From Burkholderiales bacterium (lineage in GTDB: Bacteria; Pseudomonadota; Gammaproteobacteria; Burkholderiales; Burkholderiaceae_C): DNA of 6,042 nucleotides. This document shows, one piece after another, positions 1 through 5,944 of the stretch; within the stretch, counting starts at the first letter, position 1; each line of letters begins with the position of its first letter. The position numbers and the translations under genes are program-made. Under the pieces are notes generated by a model. The model made no database searches. It was not told the DNA's origin and saw only the letters and a program-made list of their open reading frames with translations. The stretch is from assembly GCA_947450745.1 (NCBI GenBank), contig CANFYD010000256.1:1-6042 (forward strand), read 5' to 3'.

Positions 1-838
1 CCGCGTCAGTGGAGCCCATCTCGGCAATTTTCTGGCCCTTGCGCACCGCCTGATCCTCCTTGACCAGCAAGGTTTGGTTGTGTGCGTAGGCCGTTAGGTA
101 GGTGGCGTTGTGCTTGATGATGACCAGATTGCCGTAACCACGCAAGCCGGACCCTGCGTAAACCACGCGGCCATCAGCCGCAGCCACGACCGGATCACCC
201 GCCTTGCCGTTGAAGGCCAAGCCCTTGTTGCGCTGCTCGTCGAAACCGGCGCTCACTGAGCCTGCGGCGGGCCAACCCCAGCTCGGCTCGTCTTCACTTT
301 CGCGCAGCGGTGGCAGGGCCGCGCTGGCCGCCGCTGATCCGGATGAAGCGGCCGAAGCTGCAGCTCCGGCAAGCGGTGCGGTGGTCGGCGCAGCCGATTT
401 GGGATCCAGCGGCCGCGTTTCCGTCTTGGCAGAAGCCACCGGGCGAGCATTCACGGCTCCGACATCGGCACCCGGTGCCACTACCCGCAAGACCTGCCCG
501 ACCTCGATCACATTGGGTTTGTCCAGTGCATTCCACTTGACCAGATCGCGCCAGTTCTGCCCGTTCTCCAGCGCAATGCGGATCAAGGTATCGCCCGGCT
601 TGACCATGTAGTAGCCGGGTTTGCCAGCATTTTCAGCACCAGGCAGCGGCTTGGTGTCGGTTGGAGCACCGAGCACGCCACTGGATGCGGCTCCGCTGGA
701 TAGCACCGGCTTGCCCGTCCCTCCCACGGGTCTGTCCTCCACCGGCGCGCGATGCGAAGTGGAAGCGCAACCGGCCAGGAAAACGGCGAGGCTGAAGGTC
801 AGCAAAAGTTTGGGGAAATGAGAAATATTCTTTGGCAT
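1..838 (-). CDS. nlpD: NlpD-type murein hydrolase activator lipoprotein (LysM + degenerate M23), C-terminus beyond the window
   Basis: The first 279 residues are visible. A lipoprotein signal peptide has a hydrophobic core at about 11-22 and lipobox LAGC with C24 as the lipidated residue. A LysM domain follows at about 76-120 (YYMVKPGDTL to VLRVVAP), then an Ala/Ser/Pro-rich linker (about 121-180), then an M23/LytM domain from about 187 (GWPAAGSVSAGFDE, DGRVVYAGSGLRGYGNL, AYAHN). E. coli NlpD activates the amidase AmiC at division and is not itself an active peptidase; this protein should act similarly in the cell envelope. The first zinc motif is degenerate: NKGLAFNG stands where active M23 enzymes have HxxxD, so both the His (N204) and the Asp (A208) positions are lost. 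The start at 838 is chosen because it places the signal peptide at the N-terminus, although no good Shine-Dalgarno precedes it. It follows pcm by 62 bases and is probably co-transcribed with it. About 30 C-terminal residues are likely missing. Confidence 0.93.
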   Translation of the reverse strand, partial: MPKNISHFPKLLLTFSLAVFLAGCASTSHRAPVEDRPVGGTGKPVLSSGAASSGVLGAPTDTKPLPGAENAGKPGYYMVKPGDTLIRIALENGQNWRDLVKWNALDKPNVIEVGQVLRVVAPGADVGAVNARPVASAKTETRPLDPKSAAPTTAPLAGAAASAASSGSAAASAALPPLRESEDEPSWGWPAAGSVSAGFDEQRNKGLAFNGKAGDPVVAAADGRVVYAGSGLRGYGNLVIIKHNATYLTAYAHNQTLLVKEDQAVRKGQKIAEMGSTDA

Positions 839-900
839 GCGTCGCGGCGACTGGCTGTTGGGGGCTGGAGCTGGCGGAAAGATGTAAGCGCCAAACGGCC

Positions 901-1737
901 TCACATCACGCCCGATTTTAAAGGTACGAACAACACGGCCTCGTGCTCGGTGCGCACAAAGCGGTGACTGCCTCGGTCGACTTGATGGTCAACGACCACC
1001 AGCACTTGCCCGCGCCCGTTGGCTGCCACCATCGGTGCGACCAAACGGCCGCCCGGCGCCAACTGTTCCAGCCACTGAGGTGGCAAGTCTTCCCCCCCTG
1101 CAGCAGCAACGATGCTGTCGAACGGTGCAGCAGGCGGATGACCGAGACGTCCGTCACCGTAGATCAAGCGAATATGAGCTTGCTGCGAAGCCGCCAAATG
1201 AGTCTTCGCTTTGTCGTGCAAGGGCTTGAGCCGCTCGATTGAGACGACCTGCTTGCTCAGCAAGGCCAGCACAGCCGCTTGGTAGCCGCAGCCCGTGCCG
1301 ATTTCAAGGGTTTTACCGAGGTGACCTTGCTGCGTCGCCACGCCGCCCTCCAGCAGCAGCGCGATCATGCGGCCCACCACCGACGGCTTGGAAATCGTCT
1401 GGCCGTGCCCGATCGGCAGGCTGGTGTCTTCATAGGCCTGAATGGCCAAGGCGGTGTCCACGAACTCATGCCTGAGCACGGTGGCCAGCGCTTGCAACAC
1501 CCGCTCATCACGCAGCCCCTCTTGGCGCAAGCGCTGCACCATTCGCAAACGCACGTGGGCCGAGTCGAGACCGATGCCGCTGGGGGCCAACTGGCGGGCC
1601 GCATCGGCAGCGGCTTCACGCAGATGCCGCTGCGGCATCAGGACTGCGCGTGCGCTGGGCGTTGCCGCACCGGCGTTCCCACCCAGACGCGCCAGGGGCA
1701 GCGGGAAGCGCCGCGGCCGACTCGGCTCGTCGCTCAT
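901..1737 (-). CDS. pcm: Protein-L-isoaspartate O-methyltransferase (Pcm/PIMT)
   Basis: This 278-residue SAM-dependent enzyme methylates isoaspartyl residues in aged proteins so that they can return to normal aspartyl linkage; it acts in the cytoplasm. Diagnostic blocks are AYEDTSLPIGHGQTISKP (101-118, substrate-side region), the SAM-binding motif I LEIGTGCGYQAAVLALL (144-160), the acidic end of the next strand (SIERL, 166-170), GDGRLG (194-199) and FDSIVAAAGGEDLPPQWLEQL (206-226). The start at 1737 is chosen because its ATG overlaps the surE stop in ATGA, typical of translational coupling, and no clear Shine-Dalgarno is needed there. An upstream in-frame start at 1770 would add 11 residues inside surE and looks unlikely. 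Family members such as the E. coli enzyme are about 208 residues, so roughly the first 60-70 residues (basic, Pro/Ala-rich) are an N-terminal extension of unknown role. Confidence 0.95.
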   Translation of the reverse strand: MSDEPSRPRRFPLPLARLGGNAGAATPSARAVLMPQRHLREAAADAARQLAPSGIGLDSAHVRLRMVQRLRQEGLRDERVLQALATVLRHEFVDTALAIQAYEDTSLPIGHGQTISKPSVVGRMIALLLEGGVATQQGHLGKTLEIGTGCGYQAAVLALLSKQVVSIERLKPLHDKAKTHLAASQQAHIRLIYGDGRLGHPPAAPFDSIVAAAGGEDLPPQWLEQLAPGGRLVAPMVAANGRGQVLVVVDHQVDRGSHRFVRTEHEAVLFVPLKSGVM

Positions 1738-2489
1738 GGGAGCAGATTCGAATCGAGTCGTTGCCCCCATTCAGCCAGCGCCGCGTGGTGAGTCAGATCC
1801 ACCTGCAAAGGCGTGATGGACACCATGCCGTTCGAAGTTGCATGGAAGTCGGTGCCTTCACCGGCTTCGCGAGCATCGCCGGCCGGTCCGATCCAGTAGA
1901 TCGTCTCGCCACGCGGGCTTTGCTGGCGAATCACGGGCTCACTGGCATGGCGGCGCCCCAGCCGCGTGACACGCCGGGGCAGAGTCACCGCATCCGCGCG
2001 GTTGGGAATGTTGATATTGAGCAGGAAAGGCTGACCCAGGCCGCCCGCAATCACCTGTTCGACCAGTTGGCGTGCCAACGCGGCAGCAGCGTCGATGTCG
2101 CCCCAGCCCTTGTGAACTTGCGAAAAAGCCAGCGACGGGATGCCGAAGAGGAAGCCCTCGGTCGCGGCGGCCACGGTGCCGGAGTAGAGCGTGTCGTCGC
2201 CCATATTGGCACCGTTGTTGATGCCGGAGAGGACAAGGTCGGGCTTGTAGCCCAGCAAGCCGGTCAGCGCGACGTGGACGCAGTCAGACGGCGTGCCGTT
2301 GACGTAGCGGAACCCGTTGCTGGCGGTGTAGACCGACAGCGGTCGGCCCAGCGTCAGCGAGTTGGAGGTGCCGCTGGCATTTTGTTCGGGGGCGATCACA
2401 TCGATCTGCCCCAAACCCTCACAAGCCTTGACCAGAGCGTGCAAGCCCGGTGCAAGGTACCCATCATCATTGGCTATCAGTATGCGCAT
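1734..2489 (-). CDS. surE: 5'/3'-nucleotidase SurE
   Basis: This 251-residue protein matches the SurE family over its full length. SurE removes phosphate from nucleoside 5'- and 3'-monophosphates (and short polyphosphate in E. coli) and is linked to stationary-phase survival. Visible hallmarks are the N-terminal metal site MRILIANDDG (D8, D9), APEQNASGTSNSLTLGRPL with metal-ligand S39, the NGTPSDCV segment (64-71), SGINNGANMGDDTLYSGT (88-105) with the metal-binding Asn at about 91, and AATEGFLFGIPSLAFS (108-123). The length is normal. It is the first gene of the leftward cluster, and its stop overlaps the pcm start by four bases. The start at 2489 is fixed by the conserved MRIL N-terminus. 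No good Shine-Dalgarno lies before it, but a TACAAT sequence sits only six bases upstream, so a very short or absent leader is possible. Confidence 0.97.
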   Translation of the reverse strand: MRILIANDDGYLAPGLHALVKACEGLGQIDVIAPEQNASGTSNSLTLGRPLSVYTASNGFRYVNGTPSDCVHVALTGLLGYKPDLVLSGINNGANMGDDTLYSGTVAAATEGFLFGIPSLAFSQVHKGWGDIDAAAALARQLVEQVIAGGLGQPFLLNINIPNRADAVTLPRRVTRLGRRHASEPVIRQQSPRGETIYWIGPAGDAREAGEGTDFHATSNGMVSITPLQVDLTHHAALAEWGQRLDSNLLP

Positions 2490-2495
2490 CGGCCC

Positions 2496-2501
2496 ATTGT
2501 A
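2496..2501 (-). promoter_or_regulatory. Candidate -10 element close to the surE start
   Basis: On the minus strand TACAAT (five of six matches to TATAAT) ends six bases before the surE ATG. Transcription would then start at or next to the ATG, giving a leaderless or nearly leaderless mRNA. I see no matching -35 hexamer at 16-18 bases. This is a pattern call only; the true promoter may lie elsewhere in the divergent intergenic region. Confidence 0.25.
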
Positions 2502-2516
2502 GGCACCCCGTCACCT

Positions 2517-2566
2517 GAGCGACCCCAGGCGATCCCGGCCCTGCCTATCATCCAGCTTGGTCGCTC
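2517..2566. repeat. 8-bp inverted repeat in the surE/oxidoreductase divergent intergenic region
   Basis: GAGCGACC (2517-2524) and GGTCGCTC (2559-2566) are perfect reverse complements separated by 34 bases, lying between two divergent genes. They could be paired operator half-sites, or the base of a long weak hairpin in a transcript. The two arms are about four helical turns apart (42 bases start to start). No known regulator motif is recognised, and an 8-bp match could arise by chance. Confidence 0.4.
2546..2551 (+). promoter_or_regulatory. Candidate -10 element for the oxidoreductase gene
   Basis: TATCAT matches the -10 consensus at five of six positions and lies between the arms of the inverted repeat. 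A start about seven bases downstream would leave a leader of roughly 44 bases before the ATG at 2602. No convincing -35 element is seen at the right distance, so support is weak. Confidence 0.22.
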
Positions 2567-2588
2567 GACAGTCTCCCGTCAAAAACAC

Positions 2589-2593
2589 AAGGA
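2589..2593 (+). promoter_or_regulatory. Ribosome binding site that fixes the oxidoreductase start
   Basis: AAGGA lies eight bases before the ATG at 2602. This supports that ATG over the in-frame TTG at 2557, which would add 15 residues (MVARQSPVKNTRTPQ) that do not resemble the start of this family. Confidence 0.6.
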
Positions 2594-2601
2594 CACCTCA
2601 A

Positions 2602-3579
2602 ATGAAAGCATGGCTTTGCGAAAATCCGATCGGCGTTGAGGCTTTGACTTGGCAAGAACTGCCCACACCGGCACCCGCCGCCGGCCACATCCGCGTGGCC
2701 ATCAAGGCCGCCAGCCTGAACTTTCCTGACCTGCTGATCATTCAGAACAAATACCAATTCAAGCCGGCGCTGCCCTTTGTGCCGGGCACCGAGTTCGCTG
2801 GGGTTGTCGATGCGGTCGGCGAAGGCGTGAGCGGCTTCAAGGTTGGCGATGCGGTCGCCGCTTTTGCCGGCACCGGCGGCTTTGCCAGCCACGCGTGTAT
2901 TCCCGCCAGCCTGGCCCTGCCCTTGCCACCGGGCTTCAAATTCGAAGATGCAGCAGCCTTCATTTGCACTTACGCCACCAGTCACCACGCCTTGATCGAC
3001 CGTGCCGCGCTGAAGGCCGGCGAAACCGTGTTGATCCTGGGAGCGGCCGGCGGCGTCGGTACCGCCGCGATACAGATCGCCAAAGCCAGCGGGGCACGCG
3101 TGATTGCAGCGGCGTCCAGCGACGAAAAATGCGCTCGGTGCATCGAAATCGGCGCCGACGCCAGCATCAACTACAGCCACGGCAAACTGCGTGAAGAAGT
3201 CAAAGCCTTGACCGATGGCAAGGGTCCGGACGTCATTTACGACCCGGTCGGCGGAGATTTGGCCGAAATCGCCTTCCGCTCCATCGCCTGGCGCGGACGC
3301 TATTTGGTGATCGGCTTTGCCCAAGGGGCCATTCCCGCTCTGCCGCTGAACCTGGCGCTGTTGAAGGGTGCCTCCATCGTCGGCGTCTTCTGGGGTGAGT
3401 TTGCCAAACGCGAGCCGAAGCACAACGCCGCCGTGTTGGCGCAGCTGGCGCAATGGTATTTCGAGGGCAAGATTCGCCCGGTGCTGGACAGCGTGTTGCC
3501 GCTGGAATTGCTGCCCCAAGCCTTTGCTCGCATGGCCAGCCGCGCTGTTGTGGGAAAGATCGTCTTGAGCAATCCCTAA
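2602..3579 (+). CDS. Zinc-free MDR-family NADPH:quinone oxidoreductase-like protein
   Basis: This 325-residue protein belongs to the medium-chain dehydrogenase/reductase superfamily, quinone oxidoreductase (QOR/zeta-crystallin) branch. The N-terminal GroES-like catalytic domain (about 1-120) contains the family signature VPGTEFAGVVDAVGEGVSGFKVGDAV (60-85). The Rossmann domain (about 125-265) has the nucleotide-binding motif LGAAGGVGTAAIQIAK (146-161), followed by DVIYDPVGG (210-218). The Cys/His set that binds catalytic and structural zinc in alcohol dehydrogenases is absent, as expected for this branch. The likely reaction is NADPH-dependent reduction of a quinone or activated alkene in the cytoplasm, but many members are misnamed and the substrate cannot be read from sequence; an acyl-CoA or enone reductase role is possible. 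It is divergent from surE. The following gene is 117 bases away and probably separately transcribed. Confidence 0.9.
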   Translation: MKAWLCENPIGVEALTWQELPTPAPAAGHIRVAIKAASLNFPDLLIIQNKYQFKPALPFVPGTEFAGVVDAVGEGVSGFKVGDAVAAFAGTGGFASHACIPASLALPLPPGFKFEDAAAFICTYATSHHALIDRAALKAGETVLILGAAGGVGTAAIQIAKASGARVIAAASSDEKCARCIEIGADASINYSHGKLREEVKALTDGKGPDVIYDPVGGDLAEIAFRSIAWRGRYLVIGFAQGAIPALPLNLALLKGASIVGVFWGEFAKREPKHNAAVLAQLAQWYFEGKIRPVLDSVLPLELLPQAFARMASRAVVGKIVLSNP

Positions 3580-3601
3580 GTCACTGCGCAGCCGCAAGAC
3601 A

Positions 3602-3624
3602 ACAAGCTAGGGACGCAAGCTTGT
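3602..3624 (+). other. Small hairpin in the gap after the oxidoreductase gene
   Basis: ACAAGCT (3602-3608) pairs perfectly with AGCTTGT (3618-3624) around a nine-base loop, 22 bases after the oxidoreductase stop. No T-run follows, so it is not a standard intrinsic terminator. It is immediately followed by a two-copy tandem TGCGGCA (3624-3637). It could aid termination or stabilise the 3' end; chance is also possible. Confidence 0.3.
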
Positions 3625-3665
3625 GCGGCATGCGGCATTGTTGCGAGTTAGGTGCACTTGTAAGT

Positions 3666-3671
3666 TAGTAT
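3666..3671 (+). promoter_or_regulatory. Candidate -10 element for the response regulator gene
   Basis: TAGTAT lies 25 bases before the ATG at 3697. A possible -35, TTGCGA at 3641-3646, is 19 bases away, longer than the optimum. The leader implied is about 18 bases, A-rich and without a Shine-Dalgarno. The call is tentative. Confidence 0.25.
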
Positions 3672-3696
3672 CGGCCCGAACCAAAAAAACCAAATC

Positions 3697-4440
3697 ATGG
3701 CCGTCAAAGTACTGATCATTGAAGACAATCCGGTAGCCCGAAGTTTCTTGTGCAGAGTGGTGCGCGAGAGTTTCAGTGATCCGATGGAAATCATCGAAGT
3801 TGGTGACTTGGAGGGCGCGCGTCGCCAGATTGCTCTACTGGCACAAACAGACCCCGAGGTCGGGTTCAAACTGATTCTGGTCGATCTGGAATTGCCGGAC
3901 GGCAATGGCATGGAGTTGCTGGCCGAATTGACCGGCTCACCCGCCTTGAAGATCGTCACCACGCTGTACTCAGACGACGATCATCTTTTCCCCGCTTTGC
4001 AACGCGGTGCGGATGGCTATTTGTTGAAGGAAGACCGCTTCGAAGTACTGGTCGAAGAGTTGCAGCGCATCGTCCGCGGCCAACCGCCGCTGTCGCCCGC
4101 GATTGCCCGGCGACTGTTGTCGCATTTCAGGCCCGCGTCTTTGCAAGACAGCAGCCCGATGGCACTGCACTCAGGTTTTGGTGCTTTGTCTTCCAGCGCC
4201 ACGTTCACCGCCGGCCGCAGCGTCGTGCTGGACCCGCCGCCCGAATGGGAGCGCCTGACACCACGTGAAAGTGAAGTCCTGACCTATTTGAGCAAGGGCT
4301 TCACGATCAAGGAGATTGCCAATCTGATGGGCATCAAGTGGTTCACCGTCAACGACCACATCAAGTCCATTTACAAAAAGCTCAACGTTTCCAGCCGCGC
4401 CGAAGCGGCTGTGCTGGCCAGCAAGCAAGGCCTGGTTTGA
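3697..4440 (+). CDS. NarL/FixJ-type response regulator (REC + LuxR-type HTH)
   Basis: This 247-residue two-component regulator has an N-terminal receiver domain (about 1-128) with the acidic pocket E9/D10 (VLIIEDNPVAR), phospho-acceptor D63 (LILVDLELPDGNG), a Thr at 88-89 and the conserved Lys K111 (GYLLKEDR). A linker of about 50 residues, Ser/Pro-rich, leads to a LuxR/GerE HTH at about 185-247: LTPRESEVLTYLSKG, then TIKEIANLMGI, the recognition helix around TVNDHIKSIYKKL and NVSSRAEAAVLA. Phosphorylation should promote dimerisation and DNA binding. No sensor kinase lies in the window, so its signal and targets are unknown and it may be an orphan or pair with a distant kinase. The linker is somewhat longer than in NarL. 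The start is set by the MAVKVLIIEDN N-terminus; upstream is an A-rich leader without a clear Shine-Dalgarno. A strong hairpin terminator follows. Confidence 0.94.
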   Translation: MAVKVLIIEDNPVARSFLCRVVRESFSDPMEIIEVGDLEGARRQIALLAQTDPEVGFKLILVDLELPDGNGMELLAELTGSPALKIVTTLYSDDDHLFPALQRGADGYLLKEDRFEVLVEELQRIVRGQPPLSPAIARRLLSHFRPASLQDSSPMALHSGFGALSSSATFTAGRSVVLDPPPEWERLTPRESEVLTYLSKGFTIKEIANLMGIKWFTVNDHIKSIYKKLNVSSRAEAAVLASKQGLV

Positions 4441-4492
4441 CCAGCTGAACAGGCAGCACGCCCCAGCAAGTTCACGTTCTGCCACTCCCAAC

Positions 4493-4521
4493 AAAAAGGC
4501 CGCATCGATTGCGGCCTTTTT
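4493..4521. terminator. Bidirectional intrinsic terminator between convergent genes
   Basis: A perfect 12-bp stem pairs 4493-4504 (five A then GGCCGCA) with 4510-4521 (TGCGGCC then five T) around a five-base loop TCGAT. The GC core with an A tract on one side and a T tract on the other works on both strands. It lies 52 bases after the response regulator stop and 24 bases after the P450 stop on the opposite strand, so it probably terminates both convergent transcripts. Confidence 0.9.
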
Positions 4522-4545
4522 GCTTTGCCTGAATCAATCAGGGGC

Positions 4546-5817
4546 TCAATCCCAGATCACATGCAACTCATGCGGGCCGCGCAACTGCGCACCGGTGATT
4601 TTCGGGGCGGGCTTGTTGGGGTCAAGTCGCAGATTGGGCAGCAGGTCGAGCACGGCGTTGACCGCCACTTGCAACTCCGTCTTGGCCACGAATTGGCCGA
4701 TGCACATGTGCGGGCCGAAGCCGAAACCGAACGACGGTTTGGGTTTGCGATCAATGTCGAAAATCTCGCTGTTCTCGAACGCCTCTTCGTCCCGGTTCGC
4801 CGACGAGACGATGCATTGCACCATCGCACCCTTGGGGATCTTCACGCCGCGAATTTCCAGGTCTTGCGCCGCTTGCCTGACCTTGAAGGTGGCCACCGCT
4901 TCGAAGCGGACCGCTTCATCGATGGCCTTGGGCACCAGAGTCCGGTCGGCACGGACCCGCGCCAGCACCTCGGGGCGTTCCAGCAGCAGCGTCATCAGTG
5001 AACCGAACGTGCGGGTCGTCGTCTCACCGGCGGCCGGCAGCAGCGAGCGCACAAAGGTGGTGACCTCGTGGTCATCGAGCGAGCGCCCTTCGTGCTCGGC
5101 GCGGATCAAGCGGCTGATCAAGCCATCGCCCTCGACGCCATCAGCACGCGCCTTGACCACCTCGATCTTGACCGCGTCGTAGAGCGACTGTGCGGCATGC
5201 ATGGCGGCCTTGCGCGCCAATGCCGCTTTTTCCGCATCGACCTGCGGGCCGGCCAGAATCGCCAGCGCCCAAGCCGCGTATTGCTTGACCTTGTCGGGGC
5301 TGTCGTCGGGGAAGCCGATCACCGCGTAGATCAGGCGGATCGGGAAATGCAGGGCGAAGTCCATCAGGTCGGCGCTGCGCTGGGGCACCAGCGCCTGAAA
5401 ATATTCTTCCCGCACGATGCGGTCCATCTTTGGCCGCCAGCGATTCACCACTTCGGGCATGAAGATCGGTTGCAGCAGCGAACGCGCGCTGCGGTGCACA
5501 TCGGCGTCCATGCCGGTCAAGATCAAGCCGTCGAAAAAGGCGCCCAAACCTTCGGCGATAAAGCCGCTGGTGAAGTTCTTGGCATCGCGCAGCACGGCCA
5601 TCACGTCGTTGTACTTGAACAGGGTGAAGGTGGGCCGGTTCGCATCCAGGCCGGCAATCGTCGGCACGCCCAGGCGGCCCATGAAGTTGCCCTCCAGGAC
5701 CGGCGAGTTCTGGCGCATGTCGCGGTAGATCGCGTACAGGTCAACATCGGCACCGCGGTAATTGTCGGCCACACCGGCAAATGCGCTCTCCAGCGACTTT
5801 TCAACTTCTACGCTCAT
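4546..5817 (-). CDS. Cytochrome P450 (soluble bacterial class)
   Basis: This 423-residue haem-thiolate monooxygenase has normal length for soluble bacterial P450s and no membrane anchor. Landmarks are the C-helix haem-propionate region DADVHRSARSLL (104-115; H108, R112), the I-helix oxygen-activation segment LLPAAGETTT (259-268; acid/alcohol pair E265-T266), the K-helix ExxR (EAVR, 301-304) and the haem loop FGFGPHMCIG (365-374) with C372 as axial ligand. Such enzymes hydroxylate hydrophobic substrates using electrons from a ferredoxin and reductase; neither partner is visible here, and the substrate and CYP family cannot be assigned by reading. The start is uncertain: 5817 has GGAGA five bases upstream, while 5829 (four more residues, METW) has GAGGG nine bases upstream. 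The frame stays open to 5976, but the extra residues are not P450-like and overlap the upstream dyad. It converges on the response regulator gene, with a shared terminator. Confidence 0.95.
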   Translation of the reverse strand: MSVEVEKSLESAFAGVADNYRGADVDLYAIYRDMRQNSPVLEGNFMGRLGVPTIAGLDANRPTFTLFKYNDVMAVLRDAKNFTSGFIAEGLGAFFDGLILTGMDADVHRSARSLLQPIFMPEVVNRWRPKMDRIVREEYFQALVPQRSADLMDFALHFPIRLIYAVIGFPDDSPDKVKQYAAWALAILAGPQVDAEKAALARKAAMHAAQSLYDAVKIEVVKARADGVEGDGLISRLIRAEHEGRSLDDHEVTTFVRSLLPAAGETTTRTFGSLMTLLLERPEVLARVRADRTLVPKAIDEAVRFEAVATFKVRQAAQDLEIRGVKIPKGAMVQCIVSSANRDEEAFENSEIFDIDRKPKPSFGFGFGPHMCIGQFVAKTELQVAVNAVLDLLPNLRLDPNKPAPKITGAQLRGPHELHVIWD

Positions 5818-5822
5818 CCAGG

Positions 5823-5827
5823 TCTCC
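5823..5827 (-). promoter_or_regulatory. Ribosome binding site favouring the P450 start at 5817
   Basis: On the minus strand GGAGA lies five bases before the ATG at 5817. A competing GAGGG (5839-5843) lies nine bases before the ATG at 5829. The first spacing is closer to optimal, so 5817 is preferred, but both starts may be used. Confidence 0.45.
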
Positions 5828-5894
5828 ATCGGGATTTGCCCTCGGTTTCGTCGCCACCGTCGCGGCATCGTTTGACCGAGCGTACAACCCGTTA

Positions 5895-5915
5895 AATTGA
5901 ACACAAAGGTCAATT
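5895..5915. promoter_or_regulatory. 21-bp dyad, probable operator upstream of the P450 gene
   Basis: AATTGA (5895-5900) and TCAATT (5910-5915) are perfect inverted arms with a nine-base centre, and one further internal pair (C5902/G5908) fits the symmetry. The size and symmetry suit a homodimeric HTH repressor such as a TetR-family protein. On the minus strand the right arm includes TTGACC (5908-5913), which resembles a -35 box, although no good -10 is found at 17 bases. On the plus strand the left arm includes TTGAAC (5897-5902), also -35-like. The dyad thus could control both the P450 gene and the divergent frame opening at 5945. The regulator is not identified. Confidence 0.5.
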
Positions 5916-5944
5916 GTGATTCACTTACCGACTTCAAGCAAGGC

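Noticed and set aside
204..611. 135-codon plus-strand frame opposite nlpD
   Set aside because: It mirrors the Ala/Ser/Pro linker and LysM region of nlpD and has low-complexity composition; the lipoprotein reading is far better supported.
1738..1770. Upstream in-frame pcm start
   Set aside because: It adds only 11 residues inside surE and loses the ATGA stop/start overlap that suggests translational coupling.
1650..2639. 329-codon open frame on the plus strand across surE
   Set aside because: It is antisense to surE, whose protein is clearly conserved. Its translation is rich in Arg, Gln and Ala, as expected from the reverse of GC-rich coding sequence.
2548..3597. 349-codon open frame on the minus strand across the oxidoreductase gene
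   Set aside because: It is antisense to a clear MDR-family gene and shows no recognisable domain; typical shadow frame in GC-rich DNA.
3624..3637. Two-copy tandem TGCGGCA
   Set aside because: Two short copies in GC-rich intergenic DNA are within chance expectation and show no further repeat structure.
5068..5895. 275-codon open frame on the plus strand across the P450 gene
   Set aside because: It is antisense to intact P450 motifs; its His/Gln/Arg-rich translation has no family features.
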